This document shows, piece after piece, positions 61,650 through 64,000 of a stretch of DNA of 64,000 bases (its first letter is position 1; each line of letters starts with the position of its first letter). This DNA is from Actinomucor elegans (Eukaryota > Mucoromycota > Mucoromycetes > Mucorales > Mucoraceae). A program made the position numbers and the translations under genes. The DNA is taken from positions 434,001 to 498,000 of the forward strand of contig JAMSLZ010000007.1 in assembly GCA_026027325.1 (NCBI GenBank), written 5' to 3'. The notes beneath the pieces are model-generated. The model worked only from the letters and a program-made list of their open reading frames with translations. It did not search any database and had not been told where the DNA came from.

Positions 61650-63689
61650 ATGGTAACAATAAGATACGATTAACATTCCCAGAAAGATGTTTTAAAAAGA
61701 ATGAAACCATTTAATATAGGTTGTATTAGCTGCAGCAGTTGTTACCAAGAGCGGAAAAGGTACATCTCGAAAGAGAACCATTTAACAAGTTTAAAATTTC
61801 TCATCTGCCCTGTTAGCCGTCATTTCTCGCCAATTTCACGAGATGCAACGTTCCCGCATCGAGGGTCTTTTAGCATCTTTCCCCAAATTAACGAGCACCG
61901 GTCAACAGCATACAACTGTTGAGACGGAACATGTCCGTTTTGTTTATCAACCTTTAGATGATTTGTTTATGGTCTTGATTACCAACCGTCAGGTAAGCTA
62001 GAAACTACTGACAATCGCCACGTATGACCACTAAATCGCTTTCTTTGGCAGTCTAATATTTTGCAAGATATCGAGTCTCTTCATTTATTTGCACGCGTAG
62101 TAACTGACCTTTGCCGCTCTTGCGATGAAGCACATATTCTTCGTAATGCTTTCGAGTTATTATGCGCTTTTGACGAAATCATCTCTGTTGGCTACCGGGA
62201 AAACGTCAACTTGTCTCAAGTTAAGAGTTCAATTGAAATGGAAAGTCATGAAGAAAGAATTCAAGAAATCATTGCCAAGGTAACTCAGAACCTCAATAAT
62301 TATTGCGCTGCACATACTAAAGCTACGAATAAAATCATAGAACAAAGAACAAGAGGCAAAGGAAGAGCTTAAGAGAAGAGCTAAGCAATTCGAGATGCAA
62401 AGAAAGGAAGCTCAAAAGCGAGGCCAAGGATTTATGCAGGGCAACTTCAACTCTAGTAGTAGCAGTATGGGTGGTTACGGTGGTGGAAGTGGATATTCTC
62501 CATCTTCAGAGACTTTACCTTCTATGAGAGAATCACCTTCATCTTACAGGTAAGGCACAAGTAACTTGGATAATTAGCATACATGTATTTATAATCGTCT
62601 TTATAATAGATCTGCTGCTAGTGCACCTGCTGCTACTTCCAAAGCCAAGGGCATGCAACTTGGTCGTAAGCCTAAGGCCGCTGATCTTTTCGAAGCTCTC
62701 AAGCCTGATGTTGAAGAACCTCTCGTGAATACATCATCTTATTCTAACCAAAAATCAGTTAACCACAACCAAGAAAGGTAAGCGCAGCCGACAAAAAGCA
62801 TATTTTGGCTGACATTTCCTGTGGATAGTGTTCATATTAACATTGAGGAATCAGTTTCAGTTACTGCCAACAAGGATGGTGGTTTAGAACAAATGGAAGT
62901 AAAGGGTGTACTGACATTAAAGATTTCTGATCCTGCCAATGCTCGCATCAGTCTTGCCTTGAAGGCCAATAATGATCCATCTATTCAATTCAAGACGCAT
63001 CCCAACGTGGACAAGAGCGCCTGGAAAGACCAACATATTGTCCAGATGAGAGATTTGTCACGACCTTTCCCTGCTAATCAAAATTTGGAGGTCGTAAAGT
63101 GGAAGCTATCCACTAGAGATGAAACAGCTGTACCCTTGACAAGTAATATGAAGCGATAATTTAATGTGTCCTTGATAACTTACCTTTGTATTAGTTACAT
63201 GCTGGCCTTCTCCTGCTGGAAACGGTACTTGCGATGTCAATGTTGAATATGAATTGGAAAATGATGATTTGGAGTTGCGCGAAGTAGTGATCTGTATTCC
63301 TTTACCGTAAGTATCATTATACATATATATGTGTGTATACGTGTGTGAGCATATAGACTTATATATATATACATATTTATTTTTTGATCATTAGTGCTGA
63401 ACCATCAGCAAATGTTACTCAAGCAGATGGATCTTACTTTGTTGATCGTGCTAGAAGAGTGCTTGAATGGCAACTGCCCGTCATCAACAGTTCAAATAAA
63501 TCTGGATTGTTGGAATGCAATATTCCTGGTGATGATGCTAATGGTTTCTTCCCCGTTTCTGTATCTTTCATCAGTGACAAGTTGATCTGCGGTGTGGACG
63601 TGTTGAATATCTCTAACGTCGAGAATAACTCGGAAGCTCCTTTCTCTAAGGACGTATTGATGACTGCCGATGATTACATCATTGGTTAA
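61650..63689 (+). CDS. RET2: Coatomer subunit delta (delta-COP)
   Basis: Nine exons: 61650-61652, 61720-61759, 61817-61992, 62052-62279, 62341-62549, 62610-62777, 62829-63142, 63195-63306 and 63395-63689, coding 514 aa; all joins in frame. A subunit of the COPI coat for Golgi-to-ER retrograde vesicles. The N-terminal longin/adaptin-like domain begins [20 protein letters not shown] and continues [32 protein letters not shown] and [19 protein letters not shown] charged helix ([20 protein letters not shown]), a G/S-rich linker and the mu-homology domain follow ([51 protein letters not shown]). Exon 1 is just the ATG; without that join the conserved MVVLAA start is lost. Length matches the family (about 510). 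Confidence 0.95.
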
Positions 63690-64000
63690 TAAATGAACAA
63701 GATTTACTATATAATAAACAAAAACCGAAAAAGAAAAAATAGAAGAAAATAGGAGCATTAAACATGTATTTGCGGAAATAAGCTACTTTTTGTATTGTAT
63801 TGATTGATTTCTATGGCTATGCAATCAATGAAGCATTTGGACAATATTTCGTCAATTAACGGTACTGTAAGAAGGACTGTAGGTCTGAAGAACAGATTGA
63901 AAGATTATTGCCAAGGGTTAAAATTACCATAGAAGAGAAAAAGATATTTAAAAGACACTGTAATGACACATTAGGTAACTAATGGTGGGATTAATTTGAA
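63690..64000. other. 3' flank of delta-COP to window edge
   Basis: A/T-rich 3' UTR-like sequence to about 63800. An open stretch starting ATGGCTATGCAATC at about 63813 is too short to judge at the window end. Confidence 0.4.

Overview
This window is nuclear DNA from a filamentous fungus, most likely an early-diverging zygomycete of the Mucorales type (Mucoromycota). It is AT-rich between genes, and its genes are cut by short introns (about 45-100 nt) with GTAAGT-like donors. It carries a fungal chitin synthase, a mitochondrial glutamate dehydrogenase of the animal (GLUD1) type, and transposon proteins of kinds common in Mucorales. The genus cannot be fixed from the sequence alone. All exon coordinates were derived by hand from splice signals and frame continuity. 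Each reported join keeps an open frame, with two marked exceptions (REI1 and the CACTA transposase).

Left part (1-21.3 kb): a Q-rich bHLH-zipper transcription factor (minus strand), then a complete cytoplasmic dynein heavy chain (eight exons, 4715 aa). It is followed after only 49 bp by a coiled-coil protein with a centrosomin CM1 motif (gamma-tubulin complex tether). The dynein motor and a microtubule-nucleation factor therefore sit head to tail. Next is about 4 kb of transposon debris, including a broken DDE transposase.

Middle (25-52 kb): pyruvate kinase (10 exons); a class IV-like chitin synthase; a decayed or unrecognised multi-exon gene; a tRNA-His(GTG); CTP:phosphoethanolamine cytidylyltransferase; glutamate dehydrogenase; cytochrome c oxidase subunit Va/COX6 with a perfect CRE-like site upstream; an AFG3/YTA10-type mitochondrial m-AAA protease; a single-exon FAR1-domain protein (probable domesticated MULE DNA-binding domain); and TAF5. 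Most are housekeeping genes, several mitochondrial, separated by 0.3-3 kb of AT-rich DNA with a dispersed short repeat (core GATGCGACATT).

Right part (52-64 kb): an epoxide-hydrolase-like alpha/beta hydrolase; an uncharacterised protein divergent from REI1 (60S maturation zinc-finger factor); then a 5238-bp CACTA (EnSpm) DNA transposon with 14-bp terminal inverted repeats, a 3-bp ATA target duplication, subterminal repeats, a tnp2-type transposase gene with one probable frameshift, and a divergent second gene of unknown function. The window ends with delta-COP, whose first coding exon is only the ATG.

The most notable items are the boundary-resolved CACTA element with its accessory gene, the dynein-CM1 pair, and the antenna-bearing animal-like glutamate dehydrogenase.
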